This document shows, in pieces, positions 1 to 8,396 of a stretch of DNA of 29,132 bases. This DNA comes from Dokdonella_A sp036518555 (lineage in GTDB: Bacteria; Pseudomonadota; Gammaproteobacteria; Xanthomonadales; Rhodanobacteraceae): NCBI RefSeq assembly GCF_036518555.1, contig NZ_DATDMY010000232.1, forward strand, positions 1-29,132. Reading direction: 5' to 3'. The position numbers and the translations under genes were made by a program. Each line of letters opens with the position of its first letter. Positions within the stretch are counted from its first letter, which is position 1. The notes beneath the pieces were generated by a model. The model ran no database searches. It was not told where the DNA came from and saw only the letters and a list, made by a program, of their open reading frames with translations.

Positions 1-156
1 CGAGGGGCACCGCTCCCGCCGCGCGCCGAAATGCTCTATCGTGCGGTGCAGCGGCCGATGTCCGGCCACGGAACGTAGTACCGCCGGCGACGCCGGACAG
101 GTCGTGGCGGATGCGCGCGCGCACCCTCGACGCCGCGTCCCTCGCGCCGCACGGCG

Positions 157-2502
157 ATGCCTGCAGCAACGATGAGCCGACCCGTTTATCGCTTCGCGAC
201 CTATCGCCTCGATGTCGCCGCGCGCGAGCTGCACGCTCGAGGCGCGCTGCTCGACGTCTCGCCGAAGGTGTTCGACGGCCTCGTCTGGCTGATCGAGCAT
301 CGCGACCGCGCGGTTGGCCGCGACGAACTCATCGCCGCGATCTGGGGACGCGCCGACGTCACCGATGCGCAGCTCAGCCAGCTCATGCGCAAGCTGCGCC
401 GCACCGTCGGCGATGCCGGCGAAGGGCAGGCGATGGTGCGCACCATCCCGCGATTCGGCTATCGCTGGGTCGCCGACACGCAGGTCGTGGATGCATCGGA
501 CCCGATCGCCGTGGAGACGCCCGCGCCGACGACGCCGGCGCGGGCACGGCGCTCACGCATGACCAAGGCGCTCGTCGCGACGGCTGCGCTCGCCGTGCTC
601 GTTGCCGCGGGTGCCGCCGGGTGGTGGCGCTCGCACACGGGCACGGCCGCGGCCAAGGACGTCATCGCAGTGTTGCCGGTCGCGGTCGATCCCGATGCCG
701 ATCGCGAATCGGCCTGGCTGCGGCTCGGTCTCATGGATCGGATCGCCGACGATCTGCGCGAGGCCGGCCTGCGCGTCGTGCCGAGCGACAACATCGCCGC
801 GGCGTCGCGCAACGACGGCACGCCGCTGCTCGGCGAGCAGCGCGTCGAGTCGGCGACCGGTGCCGCGCAGTTCGTCGTCGCCAGCGTCCGGCACGTGGCG
901 AACGGATGGATCTGCCGGATCGAATGGCGCGAGAAAGGCCGCGTGCGACGCGAGGTGGAGGCGCGCGCCGACGATGCGGTCGAGGCGGCGCACCGCGCGA
1001 GCCTGCAACTGCTCGTCGCACTCGGCAAGCCGACGGTGGAGCCGCGCGCAGGGCTCGGCGACACCTCGGCGGCGAATTGGCTGCAGCGCATCGACGTCGC
1101 CATGCTCGACGCCGACCCTGCGCTCGCGCGCACGTTGCTCGACACGGCGCCGGCGTCGCTGCATTCGACGCCGGCGTGGCTGCTTCGGCGCGCCGACCTC
1201 GATCTCGCGACCGAGCGCATGGCGGCAGCGAAGCAGGGCTATCTCGAGCTCCTCGCGCGCGTGCCGGAGATCGACGCGACGACGCACGCGCGCGCATTGA
1301 TCGGCCTGTCGGGGCCGGTCGCGCAGGAAGGCGATCTCGCCGGCGCCCAGCAGCGCCTCGGCGAGGCGATCGGGCTGCTGCGCGGGCAGAATGCGCCGCA
1401 GTTCCTCGGCGAGGCGCTGTACGGTCGCGGCATGTTCGCGATGGTGCAGGGGGACCTCGATCGCGCCGACGCGGACTTCTCGCAGGCGCGCATCGCGTTC
1501 GAACTCGGCGGGGCGAGCCTGCAGCTCGCGCGGCTCGAAGGCCAGCAGGCGAACCTGCTCGCCGCGCGCAACCGCCATGCGGAGGCACTCGCGGCGTGGA
1601 GCGAAGCGGCGGATCGGTTCGAGCGGTTCGGCGACGCCGGCGCGTTCGTCGACGCGCTCGGCAACGCCGCGACCGAGCAACTTGCGCTGGTGCAGCCGCG
1701 CGCCGCGCAGGCGACGATCGCGCGTGCCGGACCATGGCTCGCACGGCTCGACCATCCGCTCAGCGCCGCCCTGTTCCGCTACGTCGGCGCGCGCGTGCAG
1801 GCGCAGAACGGCCAGTTGCGCGCCGCGCGCGAGCAGTTCACGGCGTTGCGCGCGGACGCGGCGACCGCGCAGATCGCGGGCATGGATGCGACGTTGCAGC
1901 TCGAATTGGCGCAGCTCGACTACGACGGGGGCGACGCGGCCGCGGCGGCGCGCGAGGCGCAAGCGGCGATGGCGGGCCTGCTCGAACCCGGGCTCGCGTC
2001 GCCGGTGTATGCACGCATCCGCAACGGCGGATGGCTGCTGCTCGTCCGCGCATTGCGCACGGCAGGCCGCGACGAGCAGGCCGCGCTCGAGGTGCGCCGG
2101 TTCGCGAGCGCCGCGGGAACCGACGACGCGGGCACGATCTACGCGCGGCTCATCGATGCCGAAGCCGAGTGGGGCGCCGATCGCGCCGCGGGCGCGCGGG
2201 CGTATGCGGAGAGTCTCGCGGCGGCCCGGCGCGTGGGCTCGCCGGCGGAGATCGTCGATGTCGTCCTGTCCTACGGCGCAGCGCTGCTGGGCGCCGGCGA
2301 CGTCGTCGCGGCGACCACCGTGGCGGGGCAGGCCGGTGCCTGCGCCGAGCAGGACTTCCGCTGCGCCGTGCTGCAGGCGCGACTCTATCTCGCGCTGCGC
2401 CAACCGGAAGCATTCGCGCGGGCGATCGGCCAAGTCCGTGCGCTCGCCGGCGAGCGCGTGATGCCCGCCGACCTGCTCGCGGCGGAGCGCCGGGTGCACT
2501 GA
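157..2502 (+). CDS. Membrane-anchored winged-helix transcriptional regulator (CadC-like) with TolB-like/TPR C-terminal part
   Basis: The 781-residue protein begins with an OmpR/PhoB-type winged-helix DNA-binding domain (about residues 10-108; it ends in the typical IPRFGYRWVA wing), with no receiver domain. A single membrane segment lies at about 136-155, after a Thr/Pro-rich linker. The sequence after the membrane starts with VIAVLPVAV (about 169), which resembles the TolB-N-like module often seen in this regulator class, and continues as Ala/Leu/Arg-rich helical repeats of TPR type to the end. This is the CadC architecture: cytoplasmic DNA binding, periplasmic sensing. Neither possible start (157, or 172 giving MSRPVYRF) has a good Shine-Dalgarno; 172 fits the family's usual N-terminus equally well. 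The exported protein gene at 2667 follows on the same strand after 164 bases and is a natural candidate target. The inducing signal is unknown. Domain calls are firm for the DNA-binding part and inferred for the repeats. Confidence 0.85.
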   Translation: MPAATMSRPVYRFATYRLDVAARELHARGALLDVSPKVFDGLVWLIEHRDRAVGRDELIAAIWGRADVTDAQLSQLMRKLRRTVGDAGEGQAMVRTIPRFGYRWVADTQVVDASDPIAVETPAPTTPARARRSRMTKALVATAALAVLVAAGAAGWWRSHTGTAAAKDVIAVLPVAVDPDADRESAWLRLGLMDRIADDLREAGLRVVPSDNIAAASRNDGTPLLGEQRVESATGAAQFVVASVRHVANGWICRIEWREKGRVRREVEARADDAVEAAHRASLQLLVALGKPTVEPRAGLGDTSAANWLQRIDVAMLDADPALARTLLDTAPASLHSTPAWLLRRADLDLATERMAAAKQGYLELLARVPEIDATTHARALIGLSGPVAQEGDLAGAQQRLGEAIGLLRGQNAPQFLGEALYGRGMFAMVQGDLDRADADFSQARIAFELGGASLQLARLEGQQANLLAARNRHAEALAAWSEAADRFERFGDAGAFVDALGNAATEQLALVQPRAAQATIARAGPWLARLDHPLSAALFRYVGARVQAQNGQLRAAREQFTALRADAATAQIAGMDATLQLELAQLDYDGGDAAAAAREAQAAMAGLLEPGLASPVYARIRNGGWLLLVRALRTAGRDEQAALEVRRFASAAGTDDAGTIYARLIDAEAEWGADRAAGARAYAESLAAARRVGSPAEIVDVVLSYGAALLGAGDVVAATTVAGQAGACAEQDFRCAVLQARLYLALRQPEAFARAIGQVRALAGERVMPADLLAAERRVH

Positions 2503-2603
2503 ACCGCGTGCGCCGGATCCCAAAAAGGCGAGTGGATTCAGGCGCTAGCGGGAATCGACCATCGCCCGGCCACGGATCGGCCATGCAAAGGGGCCGACAT
2601 TGC

Positions 2604-2621
2604 GCTGTCATCGATGGCAGC
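2604..2621. promoter_or_regulatory. Near-palindromic 18-mer upstream of the exported protein gene
   Basis: The 18 bases from 2604 form a palindrome with one mismatched pair, centred on ATCGAT. It lies 45 bases before the GTG start at 2667 and just downstream of the winged-helix regulator gene, so it could be an operator. A palindrome this good can arise by chance in a window this size, and OmpR-type regulators more often bind direct repeats. Confidence 0.2.
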
Positions 2622-2666
2622 TCGGCGCGCGTGCGCGGGCACCTTCCACCGAGACCGGACCCGAAC

Positions 2667-5069
2667 GTGGCCACATCCAGAACCGCATTGCTCTCCGTGC
2701 TGTCCTTCGCCCTCGCGGCGCCGCTGCACGCCGCTCCCCATTCGACCGACGCAAGCCGGCGCTCGACCTACGGCGCGGACGGGCAGCCGGCGCGCGTCGT
2801 CGCGCCCGCGGCGCCGGCGACGCCGGCCTCGGTGCACGCGCTGCTGGGCGCGGTCCCCGCGTACGCGCTCGAGATGACCTTGAGTTTCGCGCGCGACTAC
2901 GCGACGTTCGACGCGGCGGCACCGTCGAACACGGCCCAGGTCGGGCCGCCGCCGGCGGACGCGCAGTTGTGGACCGGCACCTTCGTCGGCAACGACTTCA
3001 GCAAGGAATACCTGATCGGCGACGCCAACGTGCTGCGCACGATCAGCACCGCGGACGGCAGCGTGAGCGACGTCGGACCGGCCGAGCCGCCGGTCGCGGG
3101 CGAATACTGGGTCGGCATGAAGTGGGACCCGGTCACCGGCGGCGTCTATGCGGCCGCCTGCAATCATGCGGTCGGCGGCGGTTGCCACCTCTACACGATC
3201 GACCCCGCGACAGCGGCGGTGACGCCCGTCGCACCGATCGCGGGCGGCTCGGGCGACTACGTGCTCATGGACCTCGCGATCGACTCGCGCGGTGACCTCT
3301 ATGCGATCAACCTCGTCGAACCGTGCGACAACTGCCTCGTCAGGATCGACAAGGCGAGCGGCGACGTGACCGTGATCGGGTCGACCGGCGTGAACGCGGC
3401 GTATGCGCAGGGCATGGATTTCGACAAGCGCAGCGACACGCTGTACTGGGCCGCGTTCGGCCCGCTCGGCAGCGGCGGTGCGTTCCAGGGCCAGGTCTAT
3501 ACGGTCGATACGGCCACGGGCGCCGTCACGCTCGTCGGCTCCACGCCGAACGGCGGCAGCGAGATCTGGGCGCTCGCGATCGCGACGAGCGCGCCCGCGG
3601 CGGGCGCCGCGTGGAACTTCGACGATGTCGTCGCGCCGGCGTTGCCGGACGGCTGGACGACGGCGGCCGACGCCGTGCCGGCGGCGTGGACGACGCAGGC
3701 GGACATCCACGACAGCGCGCCGAACGCCGCGTGGATATCGGAAGCGGAAGCGGCCGGCGAAGCAAGCCTGTACAGCCCGGTCGTACATGCGAACGTGGGC
3801 GACGAGCTCGCGTTCCGCCATCGCTGGGCGCTCGAGACGAGCCCCTACGATGGCGGCGTGCTCGAGATCGCGATCGACGGCGGCGCGTTCGCCGACGTGA
3901 TCGCGGCCGGCGGCAGCTTCGTTGCCGGCGGCTACACCGCGACGATGTTCGGCTGCTGCGGCGGCAATCCGCTCGGCGCGCGCGACGCGTGGGCCGGCGG
4001 CACGCAGGCGACGTTCCTCACCACGCGCGTGAGCCTGCCGCCGGCGGCTGCGAACCACGACGTGCAGTTCCGCTGGCGCTTCGGCACCGACGGATCGAGC
4101 AGCGCGCCGGCGCCGAACGGCTGGTGGGTCGACTCGGTCACGCTCGGCGCGCCGGGCCCGAGCGGGCCGGCGGCGGCGTTGTCGGCGTCGAGCCTCGCGA
4201 TCGCGGTGGAAGCGGGCGCGACGCGCGCCGAACGCATCGGCCTGGCGAGCATCGGCAGCAGCGCGCTCGATTTCGCGAACGCGTTCGCGGCGGCCGATTG
4301 CGCGACCCCGGGTGGCGCGGACTGGCTGTCGGCGACGCCGCCGGGCGGTACGCTCGACGCCGGTGCGACGAAGGACCTGTGGATCGCAGTCGATGCGAGC
4401 GGTCTTGCGCCGGGCAGCCACGACGGCGTGCTGTGCGTGTCGACGAACGATCCCGCGCATGCGCTGTTCAGCGTGCCCGTGTCGGTCACGGTGACGGCCG
4501 CGCCGGCGGGCGAGGGCATCTTCTGCAGCGGCTTCGAATCCGGCGACGACGGTGCCTGCAGCCGCGCGACCGTGGTCGGCGACGTCGTTTCGAGCGGCGT
4601 GCTGAACTGGCCCGTGCCGGCCGACCTCGACGGCCTCGCGATCGACCTCGTGACCGGAGCGCACGGCCCGTGGGACGCGAACGCGATCGCCGACATCAAC
4701 CTCTACTCGGCCGACGATCCCCAGTTCGGTCCGTCGCTGCACGTGTACTGGTATGCCGACCTCGTGACGCAGGCGTTCGTCGGCGGACTCATCGACGTCA
4801 CCAATACCGGCGGCGTGCATTACTCGGTCCTGCAACGCGGCGCGACCGTCGGTCCGGACGGCACGATCTGGTACGCGCCCAATTCGGGGCCGCTCGACAA
4901 CTGGCTGCCCGGCGCCACCGGCTACCTCGGCCTGCAGTTCTGGAACGAGCAGACCGGGCAGGTGAACTTCGGCTACGTGCACCTGCGCGCGGGCGCCACG
5001 GCGGGATTCCCGGCGACGGTACTCGACTACGCCTACGACCGCAGCGGTGCGGCGATCACGATTCCCTGA
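2667..5069 (+). CDS. Large exported multidomain protein with internal IFCSGFES motif
   Basis: The chosen GTG start gives an 800-residue protein whose N-terminus (MATSRTALLSVLSFALAAPLHA) is a clear Sec signal peptide. An in-frame ATG at 2583 would place this signal 28 residues inside, so GTG is preferred. About residues 100-310 read as repeated strands with motifs such as LYTIDPATAAVT and VYTVDTATGAVT, like a DUF4394/beta-propeller-type region. About 313-500 resembles a MAM/choice-of-anchor jelly-roll domain (starts WNFDDV, ends NGWWVDSVTLG). About 505-610 is an Ig-like beta-sandwich (ends FSVPVSVTVT). At 617-625 comes GIFCSGFES, followed by a distinct domain of about 175 residues ending SGAAITIP. 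I infer a cell-surface or secreted adhesive or structural role, with no enzymatic motif seen. Expression could be controlled by the upstream regulator. Confidence 0.8.
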   Translation: MATSRTALLSVLSFALAAPLHAAPHSTDASRRSTYGADGQPARVVAPAAPATPASVHALLGAVPAYALEMTLSFARDYATFDAAAPSNTAQVGPPPADAQLWTGTFVGNDFSKEYLIGDANVLRTISTADGSVSDVGPAEPPVAGEYWVGMKWDPVTGGVYAAACNHAVGGGCHLYTIDPATAAVTPVAPIAGGSGDYVLMDLAIDSRGDLYAINLVEPCDNCLVRIDKASGDVTVIGSTGVNAAYAQGMDFDKRSDTLYWAAFGPLGSGGAFQGQVYTVDTATGAVTLVGSTPNGGSEIWALAIATSAPAAGAAWNFDDVVAPALPDGWTTAADAVPAAWTTQADIHDSAPNAAWISEAEAAGEASLYSPVVHANVGDELAFRHRWALETSPYDGGVLEIAIDGGAFADVIAAGGSFVAGGYTATMFGCCGGNPLGARDAWAGGTQATFLTTRVSLPPAAANHDVQFRWRFGTDGSSSAPAPNGWWVDSVTLGAPGPSGPAAALSASSLAIAVEAGATRAERIGLASIGSSALDFANAFAAADCATPGGADWLSATPPGGTLDAGATKDLWIAVDASGLAPGSHDGVLCVSTNDPAHALFSVPVSVTVTAAPAGEGIFCSGFESGDDGACSRATVVGDVVSSGVLNWPVPADLDGLAIDLVTGAHGPWDANAIADINLYSADDPQFGPSLHVYWYADLVTQAFVGGLIDVTNTGGVHYSVLQRGATVGPDGTIWYAPNSGPLDNWLPGATGYLGLQFWNEQTGQVNFGYVHLRAGATAGFPATVLDYAYDRSGAAITIP

Positions 5070-5077
5070 GACGACGC

Positions 5078-5106
5078 GCGGGCGAGCGCAGGTGGCGCTC
5101 GCCCGC
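5078..5106. terminator. Bidirectional stem-loop terminator between convergent genes
   Basis: A perfect 12-base-pair stem (GCGGGCGAGCGC against GCGCTCGCCCGC) closes a 5-base loop, and outer bases 5073-5080 can pair further with 5109-5116. It lies between the stop at 5069 (+) and the stop at 5115 (-), the expected place for a shared terminator. There is no T-tract on either side, so it may work as a transcript-end stabiliser rather than a classical intrinsic terminator. Confidence 0.65.
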
Positions 5107-5114
5107 TCCGCGCG

Positions 5115-5615
5115 TCACGGCGCGACGAGTCGCACCATCCAGGCGCCGACGTAGAGGCCGACACCGAATACCGCGTGCGTGACGAGACTGCGCATGCGCA
5201 TGCGCGCAGGGTCCGCCGTGCGCGATCCAGCGATGCCGGCGCCCATGCCCGGCTGCATGAGAAGGAACGGCACGAGGACGCTGCCGATGCCGACCGCGAG
5301 TGCCGGCAGCACGGTCGGATCGCGGACCCATTCGAGCCCGACGAACGCGAGCAGCACGCCTGCATACCCGACACCCGTGGCGTAATGGGCGATCCAGCCG
5401 AGTGCGCGCTCGCCGCGCATCGACGGCGAGCGCGCGATCGCCGCATGCCGGAACCTGCCGCGTGGCATCCACGCGATCCAGCGACCGACGAGCGCATAGT
5501 CCGGAAGCGGGGTCCCGGCGACGCGTCGCCGCACGATCGCGGCGGCGTCCATGAATGCGGTCGCGACGATGCCGATCGCGACGGTGCAGACGAGGTTGTC
5601 GTGGAGCGCGCCCAT
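5115..5615 (-). CDS. DUF2938 family integral membrane protein
   Basis: A 166-residue protein with about four hydrophobic segments (near 8-27, 77-95, 101-120 and 144-163). The sequence matches my memory of the DUF2938 family: DYALVGRWIAWMPRGRF around 39-55, GWIAHYATGVGYA around 73-85, and the conserved MQPGMGAGIAGSRT around 118-131. The function of the family is not known. The ATG at 5615 is preceded by GGGAGA about 8 bases upstream, a good Shine-Dalgarno. The gene follows the L,D-transpeptidase-like gene on the same strand after 69 bases, so the two may be cotranscribed, but I see no functional link beyond both acting at the envelope. Confidence 0.85.
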   Translation of the reverse strand: MGALHDNLVCTVAIGIVATAFMDAAAIVRRRVAGTPLPDYALVGRWIAWMPRGRFRHAAIARSPSMRGERALGWIAHYATGVGYAGVLLAFVGLEWVRDPTVLPALAVGIGSVLVPFLLMQPGMGAGIAGSRTADPARMRMRSLVTHAVFGVGLYVGAWMVRLVAP

Positions 5616-5684
5616 CGCGGATCTCCCGTGACCGGTGCGGCCATCGAGCCGCGACGGTGCGGCGGGGATGCCGCGCCGATCGCG

Positions 5685-6413
5685 CTAGGCCGGGCCTTCG
5701 TCCGCGCGTCGGACCTGTCGCGCGAGTCGCGCGGCCGGGCAATGCAGCAGCGCCGAGCGCGTGAGCCAGTCCTGGTCGGGGTAGTACGAAAACACGAACT
5801 GGCCGCCCTTGAGGACGTCGATGACGGGCGCGGCGACGGCGCTGCGCAGCGCGGGGCAACCCCAGCTGCGCCCGAGCCGGCCGAGTTGGCGACCGCGGTC
5901 GGCGTTCACGTAGGCGGCGCCGTGCATGACGATCGCGCGCGACATCGCCGCATCGTTGAAGCCGGGCTCGAGGCCCTGCATGCGCAAGGACAGCCCGTTG
6001 TGGCCGCGGTAGGTGTCGCGCGTGAGGAACAGCCCGAGGCTCGATGCGTGGCTGCCGTCGTCGTTGGAGAATCGCGTCGGGATGTCGTCGCCGGAGCCCT
6101 GTCCGTGCGCGACGAGTTCGTTGTACAGCAGTCGCCGCTGTTCGAGATCGAATATCCACAACCGCGGCTGCAGCGAGGAACGGCTGTAGTCGATCACGGC
6201 GAGCCGGTTCGCATCGGCACCCGCGCCGGCGGCCTGCGCGCAGCGCATCGACGCGAGCGCGAGTTCGAGCACGTGCGGGTCGGCGTCGGCCGCGAGCCGG
6301 GACAGCATGCCCGCGTCGACGACCGCCGTCGCCACGGGCAGGGACGCCCGCGCGACGTTGCACGCGAGCGCGACGCCGAGCGCGAAGCCGGCCGCGAGGG
6401 ATCGAGAGCGCAT
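5685..6413 (-). CDS. Exported L,D-transpeptidase-like protein (YkuD_2 type murein transpeptidase)
   Basis: The 242-residue protein starts with a signal peptide (about 1-23, ending VARA). The C-terminal half carries the hallmark of the YkuD_2 group: MHGAAYVN with His164, and GRSWGCPAL with the presumed catalytic Cys186. The preceding GLFLTRDTYRGHNGLSL stretch (about 127-143) is also typical, as is LWIFDLEQRRLLYNELVAHG, the first strands of the fold. The group is linked to 3-3 peptidoglycan crosslinks or to related murein chemistry in the periplasm; the exact substrate cannot be read from sequence. There is no Shine-Dalgarno, but a TAGACT box ends 6 bases before the ATG, which would give a leaderless mRNA. 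Confidence 0.87.
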   Translation of the reverse strand: MRSRSLAAGFALGVALACNVARASLPVATAVVDAGMLSRLAADADPHVLELALASMRCAQAAGAGADANRLAVIDYSRSSLQPRLWIFDLEQRRLLYNELVAHGQGSGDDIPTRFSNDDGSHASSLGLFLTRDTYRGHNGLSLRMQGLEPGFNDAAMSRAIVMHGAAYVNADRGRQLGRLGRSWGCPALRSAVAAPVIDVLKGGQFVFSYYPDQDWLTRSALLHCPAARLARQVRRADEGPA

Positions 6414-6419
6414 GGCGGC

Positions 6420-6425
6420 AGTCTA
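6420..6425 (-). promoter_or_regulatory. Candidate -10 box (TAGACT) giving a leaderless transcript
   Basis: On the minus strand TAGACT is followed by 6 bases and then the ATG of the L,D-transpeptidase-like gene, so transcription would start at or next to the start codon. No convincing -35 is visible. The same geometry occurs at 26193-26198. Confidence 0.35.
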
Positions 6426-6618
6426 GCCGCGGGCCCGTTAAGAACCCGTGCCGCGGTCGCGGTTCGCCTCGAGCACCGCGTCGAAGCGTGACCGGGTTCG
6501 CGTTCGCGGGCCCCGATCCGCCGAGCAGCACGCAAGGCGCGACGAGACGGGCTCCGGTTCTTGCGATGAGCCGGGTAGCGGTATGCGATCGCCGCGGAGC
6601 GCGCGCCGCGTGACGTTC

Positions 6619-6645
6619 GCGAGGGGCGCGAGTGTCGCGCCTCGC
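6619..6645 (-). terminator. Stem-loop downstream of ccmI, possible operon end
   Basis: A GGCGCGA/TCGCGCC stem with a GTG loop, extended by GCGAG/CTCGC around a two-base bulge, lies 40 bases past the ccmI stop. It has no T-tract. It is the only clear structure in the 271-base gap 6414-6684, in which I see no gene. Confidence 0.4.
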
Positions 6646-6684
6646 TGTCGCCGCGAGCCGTGTCGAGCGACGCGGCGCGCCCGT

Positions 6685-7923
6685 TCAGGGCACGATCTGG
6701 TCGATCACGAGCGCAATGGGATCCGTGCGGTGCACGTCGGTCGGCGGCGACAGCACCTGCAGGTCGCCGCTCTGCGGCATCGCGTTGCCCGACGTCGACA
6801 CGCGCGCGCCGATGACGACCTGCGGGAACATCGACAGCTTGAGGTTCGGCAGCATGCCGGTGCTTTCGTCGAGCGTGACCGTGAGCGGCAGTTGCGACGC
6901 CTTCAACCGCTGGATCGCAAGCGGCATCGGCGGGCCGCTCGCCGCGCGCGCGAACACGAACAGGGTCGCCGCAGGGTCCAGGCGATCCTTCAGCTTCGGA
7001 TCGAGCGCGACCTGCACGGTGAGCCGCGGCGTATTCGCGGACGCCGCCGTCGGTGCGGACGGCGTCGAGGCAGCGGTGGACGCCGCGCCGCTTTCACGCG
7101 ACGGCGTCGTCGCGGCTGCGGGCGGCTCCTTGCCGTCGCGCCGCGCCTGCGCGAGCGCGATCTGTTCGCGCACGCTGTCGGCGACTTCGCCCGGGCCGAG
7201 CAGCGGCAGCAGCGTGTTCCAGCGCGCGATCGCCGCGTCGAACTTCCCGTCCTGGAAGTCGCTGATGCCGACGAGCCACAGCGCGCGCTGGTTGGACGGA
7301 TCGGCCGCCAGTACGCCGTCGAGCAACGCGCGCGCCTCGCCGTCGATGCGATGGTCCGGCGCGGCGACCGCGAGCGCCTGCGCATACTCGACCGTGAGCG
7401 CGGCGTTGTCCTTGGCGAGCGCGTGCGCACGGCGATACGCGTCGAGCGACTCGCCGGCGCGGCCGGTCGCCTGGTACGCACGCGCGAGCAGGGCCCAACC
7501 TTCGACGTCGTCGGGCTGTTCCTTGAGGCGCGCCGCGAGTGCGGCGATCGCCTGCGCCATGTCCGGTCCGTGTTCGCCGTCGGCGGCCACGAGGTTGGCC
7601 GGATCGAGCGCCTGCGGCGCGCCGACGAGGCGATAGAGCAGGAGCGCCGACGCCGGCAGCAGCAGTGCGACGAGCAGCAGGGCGGCGAAGGCGGTGCGCG
7701 AAGGTGCCACGCTCGCTGCCGACGTCGACGCCAGCGCGGCGCGCTTGCGCGCGTGCTCGTCGGCGTCGATGACGCCCGCCGCGAGCGCTTCGTCGAGCGC
7801 GCGCCGCTGCCGGGCCACGAGGCCGCCGTCGCCCGTGGTGCCTCGATGGCGCAGCAGAGGCACGAGCACGAACGCGAGCGCGGCGGCGACCATCGACGCC
7901 GCGCACACCATGAAGATCAGCAT
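6685..7923 (-). CDS. ccmI: Cytochrome c biogenesis protein CcmI (apocytochrome chaperone)
   Basis: A 412-residue protein with two membrane segments (about 1-24 and 82-100) joined by a cytoplasmic loop with a leucine-zipper-like, Arg-rich helix (LVARQRRALDEALAAGVID), as in CcmI/CycH. TPR repeats follow (about 115-260; for example WALLARAYQATGRAGESLDAYRRA), then a Pro/Thr/Ala linker and a C-terminal beta-rich domain from about 300. CcmI binds the C-terminus of apocytochrome c in the periplasm and presents it to the CcmF/H heme lyase. It is the last gene of the ccm operon, and its ATG shares one base with the ccmH stop (TGATG), so it is translationally coupled. The two-domain form matches the fused CcmI of Xanthomonadales and Pseudomonas. 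Confidence 0.93.
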   Translation of the reverse strand: MLIFMVCAASMVAAALAFVLVPLLRHRGTTGDGGLVARQRRALDEALAAGVIDADEHARKRAALASTSAASVAPSRTAFAALLLVALLLPASALLLYRLVGAPQALDPANLVAADGEHGPDMAQAIAALAARLKEQPDDVEGWALLARAYQATGRAGESLDAYRRAHALAKDNAALTVEYAQALAVAAPDHRIDGEARALLDGVLAADPSNQRALWLVGISDFQDGKFDAAIARWNTLLPLLGPGEVADSVREQIALAQARRDGKEPPAAATTPSRESGAASTAASTPSAPTAASANTPRLTVQVALDPKLKDRLDPAATLFVFARAASGPPMPLAIQRLKASQLPLTVTLDESTGMLPNLKLSMFPQVVIGARVSTSGNAMPQSGDLQVLSPPTDVHRTDPIALVIDQIVP

Positions 7924-8396
7924 CACCAGTCGTCCTCGACGTCGTTCGACGCCGGGCGCGTCGCGGGCTGTGCGGCGACGCTGCGCGCGCGCCGCCTCAC
8001 GTTCAATGCGACCACCGCGGCGCCTGCGCCGAGCACGAGTAGCGGCCCGAACCAGAGCAGGAACGTGCCGCCGCGCAGCGGCGGGTCGTACAGCACGAAG
8101 TCGCTGTAGCGTGCGGTCAGCCACTGCTTGATCTCGTCGTCGCTCTTGCCCGCGCGCATCTGCTCGAACACGTCGCGACGCAGGTCGGCCGCGAGCGGCG
8201 CGCTCGAATCGTTGAGGCTCTCGTTCTGGCACACGAGGCAGCGCAGCTGCTTGGTGAGATTCTGGAACCGCACTTCCTCGGCGCGGTCCTTGAACGGCAG
8301 CGGGTCGATCGCGGCGAGCGCGAGCGTCGACGCCAGCGCGAGCGCGAACGCGCACGGCGCGAGCCAGGCCCTTGCGCGGCGCGAGCGGCCGATCAT
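7923..8396 (-). CDS. ccmH: Cytochrome c biogenesis thiol protein CcmH
   Basis: A 157-residue protein: signal peptide (about 1-29, ending LALA), the diagnostic LRCLVCQNESL motif with redox cysteines 53 and 56, and a C-terminal membrane anchor (about 108-128) followed by an Arg-rich cytoplasmic tail. CcmH (also CycL) works with CcmG to reduce the CXXCH cysteines of apocytochrome c before CcmF attaches heme. The length equals the short CcmH form that goes with a separate CcmI, in contrast to the fused E. coli protein. The start ATG overlaps the ccmG stop by 4 bases (ATGA). Confidence 0.96.
   Translation of the reverse strand: MIGRSRRARAWLAPCAFALALASTLALAAIDPLPFKDRAEEVRFQNLTKQLRCLVCQNESLNDSSAPLAADLRRDVFEQMRAGKSDDEIKQWLTARYSDFVLYDPPLRGGTFLLWFGPLLVLGAGAAVVALNVRRRARSVAAQPATRPASNDVEDDW

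Noticed and set aside
553..2523. 656-residue reading frame on the minus strand
   Set aside because: Arg/Gly-rich composition with no motifs, fully opposite the regulator gene; a product of high GC content.
111..2666. Open frame running from 111 into the exported protein gene (1652 residues in all)
   Set aside because: The part before 2667 is Arg/Ala-rich antisense-like composition in another frame of the winged-helix regulator gene; the signal peptide at 2667 marks the real start.
2538..4982. 814-residue reading frame on the minus strand
   Set aside because: Arg/Val/His-rich shadow of the exported protein gene, without start signals or motifs.
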